Part shown: piece after piece, positions 18,874 through 27,201 of the stretch
Layout of the letters: each line of letters opens with the position of its first letter
How positions within the stretch are numbered: the first letter of the stretch is position 1
Assembly: GCA_963844255.1 (NCBI GenBank)
Contig: CAWJNP010000023.1
Span: 84,306-148,305 of the forward strand
Direction: 5' to 3'
Source: SZAS-79 sp963844255
Lineage (GTDB): Bacteria > Pseudomonadota > Gammaproteobacteria > Burkholderiales > SG8-39
Length of the DNA stretch: 64,000 nucleotides
The notes under the pieces: generated by a model
Seen by the model: the letters and a program-made list of their open reading frames with translations, nothing else
Databases searched by the model: none
Told to the model about the DNA's origin: nothing
Made by a program: the position numbers and the translations under genes

Positions 18874-20018
18874 CTACTTGATGACGATCTTCGAGGCGTA
18901 CTTCTGGCAGTCGATCTTCTCGATCCAGGAGGAGCCCGGCGGATTCGCCTTGGACAGTTCGCGCGATTCCTTCACGAACGTGTCCACCCAGGGCTTGGCG
19001 TCGGCCGGCACCTTGGTTTTCACGTAGTCGGCCGAGGCGCTGCCCACTGCGCTGACCATCTTGTCGACCTCTTCCGGCGTCATCCAGTACACGCCGGGCT
19101 TGGACGGATCCTTGGTGCCGTACTTGGCGTAGGTCAGGCGGTCGACGCACCAGTTGTATTCCTTCTGCACCTTGATGGTTTCGGCAATCAGACCCTCGAG
19201 CGCCTTCTGCGTCGGGGGCGTCAGGCGATCCCACCAGCGCCGGCTCGCGGTCACCATGTAGTAGTCGCCGGTGAAGGCGCCCGCGCCGCCGGTGGTGTAG
19301 AACGGCGCCTGCTCGCGCACCGCGTTCCAGCCGCCGATGCTGGTCATCAGGCCGTCGATGACGCCCGGATTCGAGCGCCGTCGGCACTTCGCCGAAGGCC
19401 ATGACCACGGGGTTGGCCTTCCAGGCGGAGAGCGAGGCGTTCTCGACCGGGCCCATGCTGCGCACCTTGCGGCCGGAATAATCGGCCGGCGACAGATAGC
19501 GCTTCTTGCCGCCGACGCCCATGCCGAAACTCATGTGGCCGATGCCGAACACCTTGATCGCCTGCTTGCTGGCGAGCCGCTCGACCATCATCTGGTAGGT
19601 CTTGGTCTTCTCGAACGAATCGACCGCGCCCACCGTGGTCATGTTGCCCGGCCCGACCATCGTCATCATCCAGGGCTCGACCGGCGCCGCCTTGCCGACC
19701 TGCAGCCAGGTCATTTCCAGGTTGCCCTGGCGCATGGCTTCGAATGCCTCGGGGACCGTGTAGAGCGCGCCCGCGTAGTAGATGCGCGCCTCGCTGCCCG
19801 GGATGACCTGCGGCAGGCGCTCGGCGAAGTAGGCCATCGCCATGCCGGCCGGATGCGGCGGCGGCGAAAAGTCGGCGGCGAAGCGAAGTACGACGCGCTT
19901 GGGCTTGTCCTGGGCGTGCGCGGTGTCCGGCGTTGCTGGCGCCAAATGCGGCAAATGCGGCCATGAGCGATGCCGCGATGGCCTTGATCGATCGGTTTTT
20001 CGAGTGATTGAGTTTCAT
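18874..20018 (-). CDS. dctP: TRAP transporter substrate-binding protein DctP (second system), two frame breaks as read
   Basis: This is the periplasmic receptor of the second TRAP system. It has a signal peptide (MKLNHSKNRSIKAIAASLMA...) and a mature region beginning KRVVLRFAADFSPPPHPAG. Two extra bases interrupt it, near 19925 just after the signal peptide (restores NAGTAHAQD) and near 19363 (restores ALESGVIDGLMTSIGGWN). Corrected length is 380 residues, slightly long for DctP because of a C-terminal extension with Cys residues in YNWCVDR and KIDCQKY, perhaps a disulfide. The start 20018 has GGAGGAGG upstream on the minus strand. It is divergent from sodC. The ligand is unknown. Confidence 0.83.
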
Positions 20019-20077
20019 GATCCTCCTCCTCAGAAGGTAGATTGTGTCCCGGTCTGTCGCCGTTCGCTCCCGCCGGC

Positions 20078-20083
20078 ATTTTA
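20078..20083 (-). promoter_or_regulatory. Candidate -10 (TAAAAT) for the second TRAP operon
   Basis: On the minus strand GGATAAAATG lies 60 bases before the receptor start. No clear -35 was found. The 254-base gap 20019-20272 between dctP and sodC also holds an 8-base direct repeat (GTCAAGCG at 20130-20137 and 20143-20150, 13-base spacing) that could be a regulator site shared by the two divergent genes. Confidence 0.3.
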
Positions 20084-20272
20084 TCCTTTTACAAACCCGC
20101 GCAGACCGTATCTCATCGTTCGCGTGCACGTCAAGCGATGTGGTCAAGCGCACGGAAATCGCGCACCATCAATGGGCGCCGCCAAGTGGCAGAGGGTCAT
20201 TCGCGAATCCGGCTTTCACGAAAGCGTGGAAGCGAGTAGATTTCCGCAAAAGACAATTAAAGGAGGATGACC

Positions 20273-20786
20273 ATGAAACTGATATTTGCTGCGGTAACCG
20301 TTGCCTTTCTCGCGGGCTGCGCGACCACGCCGACCGAACCGCTGCGCGCAACCGCGCAGTTGAAGCCGACCAAGGGCAGCAAGACGGTCGGCGAAGTGAC
20401 CTTCGAGCAGGTCGGCGACAAGGTGCATGTGTTGGCCAACGTGAAGGGCCTCAAGCCAGGGCAGGAACACGGGTTTCACATTCACGAGGTGGGCGACTGC
20501 AGCTCCGCTGACGCGATGAGCGCCAAGGGCCATTTCAATCCCTTCGGCAAGCCGCATGGCATGCCGGGCAGCGGCCACGCGGGCGATCTTCCTTCGCTGG
20601 GCGTCGGGGACAAGACGGGCAGCGCAAAGCTTGAACGTCGAGGTCGCAGGCCTCACCGTGGCCGCCGGGCCGGGCAGCATCGTCGGCCGCAGCATCATCG
20701 TCCATGCAGGACCGGATGATCACAAGACGCAGCCGACCGGAAACTCGGGTGCACGTCTGGCCTGCGGCGTCATCCAGAAAGAGTGA
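20273..20786 (+). CDS. sodC: Cu/Zn superoxide dismutase SodC, lipoprotein, one frame break as read
   Basis: SodC converts periplasmic superoxide to oxygen and peroxide. The N-terminus (MKLIFAAVTVAFLAGC) is a lipoprotein signal with lipobox LAGC. Copper and zinc ligands are visible in GFHIHEVGDCSS and in GHFNPFGKPHGMPGSGHAGDLPSL, and the C-terminal copper His in IIVHAGPDDHKTQPTGNSG; the second disulfide Cys is in RLACGVI. One extra base near 20633 (AAGCTTGAACGTC) interrupts it; deletion restores KLNVEVAGLTV and gives 170 residues. ATG 20273 is preferred over ATG 20267 because AGGAGG at 20261-20266 sits at the proper six-base spacing. Confidence 0.9.
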
Positions 20787-20838
20787 CGGCGTTTCCCGAT
20801 GACTGAGGTCCGGCTGCGCACCACGTGCCGGGCCCGTC

Positions 20839-22155
20839 ATGCCTGACCCCGTATTTGCCCATTCCCTCTGGGCGAGCACCGCGCCCGTTGCACCGCAGAC
20901 GCGCGCACTCGAAGGGGAAGTGAAAGCCGACGTCGCGATCATCGGAGGCGGCTATACCGGCCTGTCCTGCGCGCTTGCCGTTGCGCAGGGCGGCGGCAGC
21001 GCGGTGGTGCTCGAGGCCGATGTGATCGGCCATGGCGCCTCGGGTCGCAACAACGGGCAGGTGATCCCCACACTTTCGCGCATCGATCCGGACGATGTGC
21101 CTGGGCGGATCGCGGCCGAGGCAGGCGGCCCTGAGAAGGGTGAGCAGCTCGTCCAGCTGGTTGCCGATTCGGCAAGATTCACCTTCGATCTCATCCGTCG
21201 CCACAACATCGATTGCGAAGCGGTGCAGAACGGCTGGGTCCAGCCAATGCATACGCCCGGGCGCATGAAGCTCGCGGAAAAGCGCGTCAAGGCGTGGGCC
21301 AGACGTGGTGCACCGGTCGAACTGCTCGATCGGGCGGGCACGGAGGCAATCACCGGTTCGAAGTTCTGGTACGGTGGCTGGGAGAACGCCACCGGCGGAA
21401 AGCTCAATCCGCTCGCCTACGTGCGCGGTCTGGCGCGCGCGGCGATTGCCGCCGGGGCGACGGTGCATACGCAAAGCGCAGTGCACTCGATCGAGCGCGC
21501 GGGTGGCGCCTGGCGGATCAGGACTGCGCGCGGCGCAGTGCTTGCCGACAAGGTCGTGATTGCTACGCATGCCTACGGTGATGCCTACTCCGGTTCGCTC
21601 TGGCCGAAGCTCATGCAGACGGTGTTTCCGGTGCGCAGCCACCAGATGGCGACCCAGGTCTACCCGGAGGCTGTACGTGCAACGGTGCTGCCGGAAGATC
21701 ATGCGTGCTCGGATTCCCAGGGCGACCTGCATTTCTTTCGCTGGGACGCGAACGGTCGCCTCGTGACTGGCGCCGCGCTCGCGGTCGCGTTCGGCTGGAG
21801 GACGCGGGCTGCCGCGCGCGCCGCCGAGCGGGTGCAGAGGGTGTTTCCGCAACTTGGCCGTCCGCGATTCGACTACGTATGGCATGGCTTCGTAGGGATC
21901 ACCTGGGACAAGCTGCCCCATTGCCATGAACTGGCGCCCGGCGTGCTGGCTTTCGTCGGTTGCAACGGCCGCGGTGTGGCGCTGGCGACCTCGATCGGCA
22001 CGGAACTCGCGAAGGCGATTCTCGGCGCCAGGACCAGCGATCTGCCGATGCCGTTCACGCCGCTCGATCCGTTTCCGGCGCATGGCATCGCGCGCAGGTT
22101 CACCTCGTTTCCGATCCTCCTCTACCGCCACCGCGACGCCCAAGAGATCCGTTGA
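20839..22155 (+). CDS. FAD-dependent oxidoreductase (DAO family, gamma-glutamylputrescine oxidase-like)
   Basis: This is a D-amino-acid oxidase family flavoprotein of 438 residues. The FAD Rossmann motif VAIIGGGYTGLSCALAVA lies at about residues 33-50, and HGASGRNNGQVIPTLS matches the conserved region of PuuB-type amine oxidases, as does the C-terminal FVGCNGRGVALATSIGTELAKAI. Family members oxidise secondary or primary amines such as gamma-glutamylputrescine, giving peroxide. No other Puu gene is adjacent. It begins 52 bases after sodC and ends 31 bases before the DUF3301 gene. No frame breaks occur from this gene onward. Confidence 0.87.
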   Translation: MPDPVFAHSLWASTAPVAPQTRALEGEVKADVAIIGGGYTGLSCALAVAQGGGSAVVLEADVIGHGASGRNNGQVIPTLSRIDPDDVPGRIAAEAGGPEKGEQLVQLVADSARFTFDLIRRHNIDCEAVQNGWVQPMHTPGRMKLAEKRVKAWARRGAPVELLDRAGTEAITGSKFWYGGWENATGGKLNPLAYVRGLARAAIAAGATVHTQSAVHSIERAGGAWRIRTARGAVLADKVVIATHAYGDAYSGSLWPKLMQTVFPVRSHQMATQVYPEAVRATVLPEDHACSDSQGDLHFFRWDANGRLVTGAALAVAFGWRTRAAARAAERVQRVFPQLGRPRFDYVWHGFVGITWDKLPHCHELAPGVLAFVGCNGRGVALATSIGTELAKAILGARTSDLPMPFTPLDPFPAHGIARRFTSFPILLYRHRDAQEIR

Positions 22156-22171
22156 GGGACGGGCAGGCAGC

Positions 22172-22177
22172 TATAAT
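22172..22177 (+). promoter_or_regulatory. Perfect -10 hexamer (TATAAT) nine bases before a start codon
   Basis: TATAAT lies in the short gap after the flavoprotein gene, nine bases before ATG 22187. Transcription from it would start 0-3 bases before the ATG, leaving no room for a ribosome binding site. A TTGAGG hexamer is only 14 bases upstream, too close for a good -35. Confidence 0.45.
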
Positions 22178-22186
22178 CCGCCCCCG

Positions 22187-22513
22187 ATGTGGGAAGCAAT
22201 CGCCCTCTTGCTGCTGGCCGCCGTGACGTTCCTGTGGATAGACACGCTCCGTGCGCGCGAGGCGGCGCTGGCAGCTGGCCGGACGGCCTGCGAGCGATAT
22301 GGCCTGTTGCTTCTGGACGACACGGTGGCCGTCACCCGGACGCGCATGGCGCGCAATGCGGATGGGCGCCTGCGGCTGGCGCGAACGTACGGGTTCGAAT
22401 TCAGCGACACCGGCAACAACCGGCGCCATGGGCAGATTTTCCTGATCGGTGGCGAAGCCGAGGACATCGTCTTCGAACCGTACGCCACGCCGGGGCGGGC
22501 CGTCACCGGATGA
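22187..22513 (+). CDS. DUF3301 domain-containing protein
   Basis: This is a small 108-residue protein of the DUF3301 family, found in beta- and gammaproteobacteria with no assigned function. It starts with one transmembrane segment (WEAIALLLLAAVTFLWID) followed by AREAALAAGRTACERYGLLLLDDTV and a basic cytoplasmic part, RTYGFEFSDTGNNRRHGQIFLIG, which is the family signature. It precedes the ferredoxin-NADP reductase gene by 24 bases. The start is the ATG directly after the TATAAT sequence. Confidence 0.88.
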   Translation: MWEAIALLLLAAVTFLWIDTLRAREAALAAGRTACERYGLLLLDDTVAVTRTRMARNADGRLRLARTYGFEFSDTGNNRRHGQIFLIGGEAEDIVFEPYATPGRAVTG

Positions 22514-22537
22514 AACCGCTTGAATGAGACCGAACGA

Positions 22538-23296
22538 ATGACCACGCCCTGGCTTGAAGGAACCGTAGCCGGCCAGACTTGCTGGACTCCGCGGCTGCTG
22601 AGCCTGAAAGTCGCGGCCCGGAACGATGCGGGCCTGCCATGTTTCGAGGCGGGTCAGTTTGCCAAGCTCGCGCTCGACGTTGACGGAGAGCGCATCGCGC
22701 GCCCATATTCGTTCGTCAATCCCCCGGGCGCCGGGCTGCTTGAGTTCTACTACGCAGTGGTCCCCGAAGGCCCGCTTTCTCCGCGGCTGGCCGCGTTGGT
22801 CGAAGGGGATCGGGTCTACCTGTCGGCAAGCCCGACAGGTTTTCTCGTGCTGTCCGAGGTCCCGGATGCGCAGACGCTCTGGCTGATCTCGACCGGGACG
22901 GGCATCGGCCCCTTCCTTTCCATCCTGCGCACCGAAGCACCATGGCGGCGCTACGAGAAGGTGGTGCTGGTGCATGCCGCGCGCTATCCGGCCGAATGGG
23001 TTTACGCAGACGTGGTCAACGGGATCTCCCGGGCGCGTGGTGCGCAGTTCGCAAGCGTTCGCATCGCCAGCAGGGAGGCGTCGGGCGATGCGCTCTCTGG
23101 GCGCATCCCGGCCCTGCTGCAGGATGGCGGACTCGAATCGCGCGTCGCCCGAGCCCTGTCCGCGGAGACTTCGCAGGTCATGCTGTGCGGCAACCCGGAC
23201 ATGGTCAGGGACGTCACGGCGATGCTCGTCGCGCGTGGTATGAAAAAACACCGCCGGCGCAGTCCCGGACAGATCACTGTCGAGAACTATTGGTGA
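22538..23296 (+). CDS. fpr: Ferredoxin--NADP(+) reductase
   Basis: This is an FAD enzyme of 252 residues that passes electrons between NADPH and ferredoxin or flavodoxin. It has the FAD-binding RPYSFVNPP, the NADP pocket ISTGTGIGPFLSIL, LCGNPDMVRDV, and a C-terminus ending VENYW, the aromatic end typical of bacterial subclass I Fpr enzymes. The start is taken as ATG 22538; TTG 22520 in the same frame is possible. It could supply electrons to the P450 at 13.3 kb through a ferredoxin, or serve oxidative stress defence together with SodC. Confidence 0.93.
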   Translation: MTTPWLEGTVAGQTCWTPRLLSLKVAARNDAGLPCFEAGQFAKLALDVDGERIARPYSFVNPPGAGLLEFYYAVVPEGPLSPRLAALVEGDRVYLSASPTGFLVLSEVPDAQTLWLISTGTGIGPFLSILRTEAPWRRYEKVVLVHAARYPAEWVYADVVNGISRARGAQFASVRIASREASGDALSGRIPALLQDGGLESRVARALSAETSQVMLCGNPDMVRDVTAMLVARGMKKHRRRSPGQITVENYW

Positions 23297-24162
23297 ATCG
23301 CGGCTGCCCGTTGCGACTGTTTCGCCTGTTGCTGGTCGCAGGCCTGCTTGCGGTGCTGTGCGCCTGCAGCGCATTGCAGCTCGGCTACAACCACGCGGAC
23401 ACCATGATCCAGTGGCGGGCCGGGAAGTATTTCGATTTTGAAGGAGCTCAGAAGACCGAATTCGAGCGCAGGGTGCAGCAGTTCATGGCCTGGCACCGGC
23501 GCACGGCCCTGCCGCAATATGCGCGCCTCGCCCACGAAATGGGCGATCGGGTCGCGCGCGGCCTTTCGCACCCGGATCTGGTTTGGGGTTACGATTCCTT
23601 TCAGGCCCAATTGCGCCAGAGCATCCAGTCGGGAAGCTCGCAGATGGGCGATCTGCTCGATGCGCTTTCGCCGGGTCAGGCCGAGCGATTCCGTGCCCGG
23701 CTCGAGGAGGAGAACCGCGAGCGCGCCAGGGAATATGGATTGGACGACCCTCCGGAAGAGCGGCGAGAAAAACGCGTGAAGCGCAACGTGGAGAGGCTTG
23801 AGGACTGGTTCGGACCCCTGAGCGAAAAGCAGGTCGAGCGGGTCAGGCTGTACAGCGCCAGAGCGCCACTCGACGGAATGTTGCGCGATCTGGACAGGAA
23901 ACGCCTGCAGCGCGAATTGCTGGCGATGATCCGCGACAGGCAGGCGCGTGCGCGACTGGTGCAATGGGCGGTCGCCTGGGACCGGAACCGCGACCCCGCG
24001 TATTCAGCGGCGCTCGAGGCGAACCTTCAGGAGTACTTTCGCATGCTGCTCGACCTGGACAAGATGCTGAGTCCCGTGCAACGCGACCGGGCAGTGCAAA
24101 GACTGCGTGGGTTCGCGGGGGATTTCACTGCACTCGCCGCGCTGGAAGGCGGCGTGCGCTGA
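23293..24162 (+). CDS. DUF6279-type lipoprotein
   Basis: This is a predicted outer- or inner-membrane lipoprotein of 289 residues. The N-terminus RLFRLLLVAGLLAVLCACS is a lipoprotein signal with the lipid-modified Cys in LCAC, followed by ALQLGYNHADTMIQWRAGKYFDF, the conserved start of this family. The rest is strongly charged and alpha-helical (RARLEEENRERAREYGL). GTG 23293 overlaps the fpr stop by four bases; TTG 23311 is an alternative. The function is unknown. The gene sits directly before the GGDEF-EAL gene, one base apart, so the two are probably co-transcribed. Confidence 0.8.
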   Translation: MNRGCPLRLFRLLLVAGLLAVLCACSALQLGYNHADTMIQWRAGKYFDFEGAQKTEFERRVQQFMAWHRRTALPQYARLAHEMGDRVARGLSHPDLVWGYDSFQAQLRQSIQSGSSQMGDLLDALSPGQAERFRARLEEENRERAREYGLDDPPEERREKRVKRNVERLEDWFGPLSEKQVERVRLYSARAPLDGMLRDLDRKRLQRELLAMIRDRQARARLVQWAVAWDRNRDPAYSAALEANLQEYFRMLLDLDKMLSPVQRDRAVQRLRGFAGDFTALAALEGGVR

Positions 24163-24163
24163 A

Positions 24164-27124
24164 ATGAACGACCGCGAGTCGATTCCGGGTGCCGGGGACG
24201 CGGTGCCTGTGGCAGCCTACGCAGGCCAGACTCGTTACACGCTGCTCGAGTACGAGGCGGCGCTTGCAAATGCATCGATCGGCATTGCCTTCACCCGTGA
24301 CCGGAAATTCTTCCTCTGCAATCCGAAATTCGCAGAGATTTTCGGCTGGGCAGCGGACGAGCTGATCGGGCAGCCGGGCGAGGCCGTCTATCCCAGCCGG
24401 GAATCCTATGCGGCGCTCGGCGCGATCGCCGTGCCGACGCTGTCGAAAGGGGGGCAGCTCGATCTCGAATGGGAAATGAAGCGCAAGGACGGCTCGACCT
24501 TCCTCGCGCGCATGATTGCCAAGACCATCAATCGAGACAACCCGGCGCAGGGGACGGTCTGGATCGTCGAGGACATCACCGAGCGCAAACGCGCGACCGA
24601 TGAGCTGAACCGGCTGCTGCGCGAGCAGGAGGCGATCCTCCAGACGGCCTCCGTGGGAATCTCGTTCGTGAAGGACCGGCGCATCATGAGATGCACGCGG
24701 CGGTTCGAGGAAATGTACGGCTACGACCCGGGCGAACTGATCGGCGAAGCCACGCTGGTGCTGTATCCGGACGCGCAGCATTTCCAGAGGATCGGAGAGG
24801 GATACCCGGAGATGGCGAGGGGCCTGACGTTCACGCATTCGACCCTGGTGCGTCGCAAGGACGGCACCACGTTCTGGGCGCGCATCACAGGGCGCGCAGC
24901 CGATCCGACGCAACCACTGCAGGGTTCGGTCTGGCTGACCGAAGACATTACCGAGCAGCGGCGTGCCGACGAGGAAATACAGCGTCTGGTTCTGGAGCAG
25001 CAGGCCTTGCTCGACAACGTGGTCGTCGGGATCACGATCGTGCGCGATCGCAAGGTCCTGCGCTGCAACCGAAGGTTCGAGGAACTGTTCGGCATGGCCC
25101 CGGGCGAGGGCGTCGCCAGTTCGACGCGAAGCATGTATTTCACCGACGAAGAGTTCGAGCGCGGCGGACAGAACTATGCGCGCATCGATGACGAAGGCTC
25201 GCACGCGCGGGAACACTGGATGCGTCGCAAGGACGGTTCCGGTTTCTGGTGCAGGATGTCGGGCCGCGCGGTCGAGCCGGGGACGCCGGCCAAGGGCTAT
25301 GTCTGGCTGTTCGAGGACATTACGGACGACAAGGCCGCAAGCGACCGCATCCGCGAGCTGGCCGAAGAGCAGGAACTGATCCTGCAGAACGCGACAGTCG
25401 GTATCGCGTTTGTGAGAAATCGAATCATCCAGCGCTCGAACCGCTATCTTGAGCAGATGACCGGGCACGAGCCCGGCACACTGGTCGGACAATCGACCGC
25501 GGTCCTGTTTGCCGACCGGGAAGAATGGGAAACGAGCGTTGCGCAGGCGTACGCCGGCACGGCCCCGGGCCAGACCTGGGTAAGCGAGGTGCACTTCAGG
25601 CGCACGGACGGCACCGGCTTTCTGTGCAGAAATGTCGGCCGGCGGATTGATTCCGGCGAGGACGAGCAGGAATGGATCTGGAGTTTCGATGACGTTTCCG
25701 CCGAACGCGCAACGCGCGAATCGCTGGAGCGCTCGGTGGCCGAGCGGACCGCGGAACTGCAGGCGGCGAACCTTCTGCTCGAGGCGGAAATCGGCGAGCG
25801 CAAGCAGGCCGAACTGCGTGCCCGGCATCTGGCCGACCACGATGCGCTCACTGGCCTGCCGAACCGGCGCATACTTGAAGACCGCCTGACGCAGGCGCTG
25901 GCGTTAAGCCATCGCAACCGCAAGTTTTCGGCGGTGATGTTCATCGACCTCGACCGGTTCAAGGCGATCAACGATTCGCTGGGTCACGCGGTTGGCGACG
26001 AGCTGCTCAAGGAGGTGGCGCAGCGCCTTGTCGGACAGTTGAGGGTCGGCGACACGGTCTGTCGCATCGGTGGCGACGAATTCGTCGTTGTGCTGCCCGA
26101 GATTACGCGTGGCGCCGATGCGGCGCAGGTCGCGCAGAAAATCATGGACACGCTCTCCGAGCCCATCGTGCTGGACGGGCGCGACGTGGCGGTCACGCCT
26201 TCGATCGGCATCAGCGTGTTTCCAGACGATGGTGCGGACGCGGAAACGCTGATACGCAACGCCGACGCGGCGATGTATCACGCCAAGCAGATCGGGCGCT
26301 GCAACTACCAGTTCTTTACCGAGCAGATGAACCTTGCGACAAGCCGCAGGGTGACCATGGAGAACGAACTGCGCGGCGCCGTCCATAACGGTGAGCTGGT
26401 CGTCTACTACCAGCCAATCGTTGAATTGAAGACAGGCCGTACCGTCATGAACGAGGCACTGCTGCGCTGGCACCACCCCTCCAGGGGCGTGGTCGAGCCG
26501 CTGGACTTCATCCAGCTCGCCGAAGACACCGGATTGATCCTGAAGATCGGCGCGCAGGTGCTGCGCGACGCCTGTGCCTGGGCAGGGAAGCAGGACATTG
26601 AAAAGCGCATGCCGGTGGCGGTGAATATTTCGGCGCGCCAGTTCAATGATCCCAGGCTGTTTGAAATGGTGGTGCGCACGCTGAGGGAAACCGGACTGCC
26701 CGCGAAGATGCTCGAGCTCGAGATCACCGAATCAACACTCATGCAGCAGACAGACTCCACGCTGTTGATGCTAGGCGAGCTCAGGGAACTCGGGGTGTCT
26801 CTTGCGATTGACGATTTCGGCACGGGCTATTCGAGCCTTGCCTACCTCAAGCGCTTTCCGGTCGACAAGCTGAAGATCGACAGAACCTTCCTGACGGATG
26901 TTCCGGAGAGTCACGATCACAATGCAATCATCACGGCGATCATCGGGCTCGCACGCGCACTGGGTCTGCGCGTCGTGGCCGAGGGCGTGGAGACCGAGGC
27001 GCAGAAGACATTTCTGGCCGACGCGGGCTGCGACCTGATCCAGGGCTATCTTTCCGGCGGTCCGGCCTATCCTGGCAGGACTGCCGTAGACAACGCCCGC
27101 AGCGACAAACCGGGGGATGTCTGA
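24164..27124 (+). CDS. Four-PAS GGDEF-EAL protein (cyclic-di-GMP turnover)
   Basis: This is a cytoplasmic 986-residue signalling protein with no membrane segment. Four PAS domains (about 28-143, 153-265, 277-393 and 402-515) share a repeating pattern (ILQTASVGISFVKDRRIMRC and close variants), which points to internal duplication. A short coiled linker (515-560) leads to a GGDEF domain with an intact RIGGDEF (634-640) and an RxxD product-inhibition site RVGD at 627-630. The EAL domain starts at about 735 with an intact EALLRW and also has VNISARQF, ELEITEST, IDDFGTG and VVAEGVE. Both c-di-GMP synthesis and hydrolysis look possible. The end of the EAL domain reads QGYLSGGPAYP where QGYLFxxP is usual. 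Input ligands are unknown. Confidence 0.95.
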   Translation: MNDRESIPGAGDAVPVAAYAGQTRYTLLEYEAALANASIGIAFTRDRKFFLCNPKFAEIFGWAADELIGQPGEAVYPSRESYAALGAIAVPTLSKGGQLDLEWEMKRKDGSTFLARMIAKTINRDNPAQGTVWIVEDITERKRATDELNRLLREQEAILQTASVGISFVKDRRIMRCTRRFEEMYGYDPGELIGEATLVLYPDAQHFQRIGEGYPEMARGLTFTHSTLVRRKDGTTFWARITGRAADPTQPLQGSVWLTEDITEQRRADEEIQRLVLEQQALLDNVVVGITIVRDRKVLRCNRRFEELFGMAPGEGVASSTRSMYFTDEEFERGGQNYARIDDEGSHAREHWMRRKDGSGFWCRMSGRAVEPGTPAKGYVWLFEDITDDKAASDRIRELAEEQELILQNATVGIAFVRNRIIQRSNRYLEQMTGHEPGTLVGQSTAVLFADREEWETSVAQAYAGTAPGQTWVSEVHFRRTDGTGFLCRNVGRRIDSGEDEQEWIWSFDDVSAERATRESLERSVAERTAELQAANLLLEAEIGERKQAELRARHLADHDALTGLPNRRILEDRLTQALALSHRNRKFSAVMFIDLDRFKAINDSLGHAVGDELLKEVAQRLVGQLRVGDTVCRIGGDEFVVVLPEITRGADAAQVAQKIMDTLSEPIVLDGRDVAVTPSIGISVFPDDGADAETLIRNADAAMYHAKQIGRCNYQFFTEQMNLATSRRVTMENELRGAVHNGELVVYYQPIVELKTGRTVMNEALLRWHHPSRGVVEPLDFIQLAEDTGLILKIGAQVLRDACAWAGKQDIEKRMPVAVNISARQFNDPRLFEMVVRTLRETGLPAKMLELEITESTLMQQTDSTLLMLGELRELGVSLAIDDFGTGYSSLAYLKRFPVDKLKIDRTFLTDVPESHDHNAIITAIIGLARALGLRVVAEGVETEAQKTFLADAGCDLIQGYLSGGPAYPGRTAVDNARSDKPGDV

Positions 27125-27154
27125 GGAGGGGCGGGGAGGTTTGAGGAGGGGCGG
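27122..27154. repeat. 13-base direct repeat between convergent genes
   Basis: TGAGGAGGGGCGG occurs at 27122-27134 and 27142-27154, a 20-base period. The first copy includes the TGA stop of the GGDEF-EAL gene; the second copy's 3' part forms the left arm of the hairpin at 27146. This looks like a small duplication of the gene end. Confidence 0.7.
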
Positions 27155-27162
27155 AGCCCCTC
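27146..27162. terminator. Hairpin between convergent GGDEF-EAL and EF-G genes
   Basis: GAGGGGC, a three-base loop GGA, then GCCCCTC form a perfect 7-bp stem. It is followed on the plus strand by the pyrimidine-rich TTCTCGTCTAGCC and not a pure T run. CTTCTCGTCT is itself repeated about 20 bases on. The position between two convergent stops fits a bidirectional terminator. Confidence 0.5.
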
Positions 27163-27201
27163 TTCTCGTCTAGCCTTCCGTCTTCTCGTCTTCTAGTCAG
27201 A

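Noticed and set aside
19918..19930. Frame break in the second dctP as a phase-variation switch
   Set aside because: It lies just after a signal peptide, where phase variation would make sense, but there is no homopolymer or short tandem repeat at the site.
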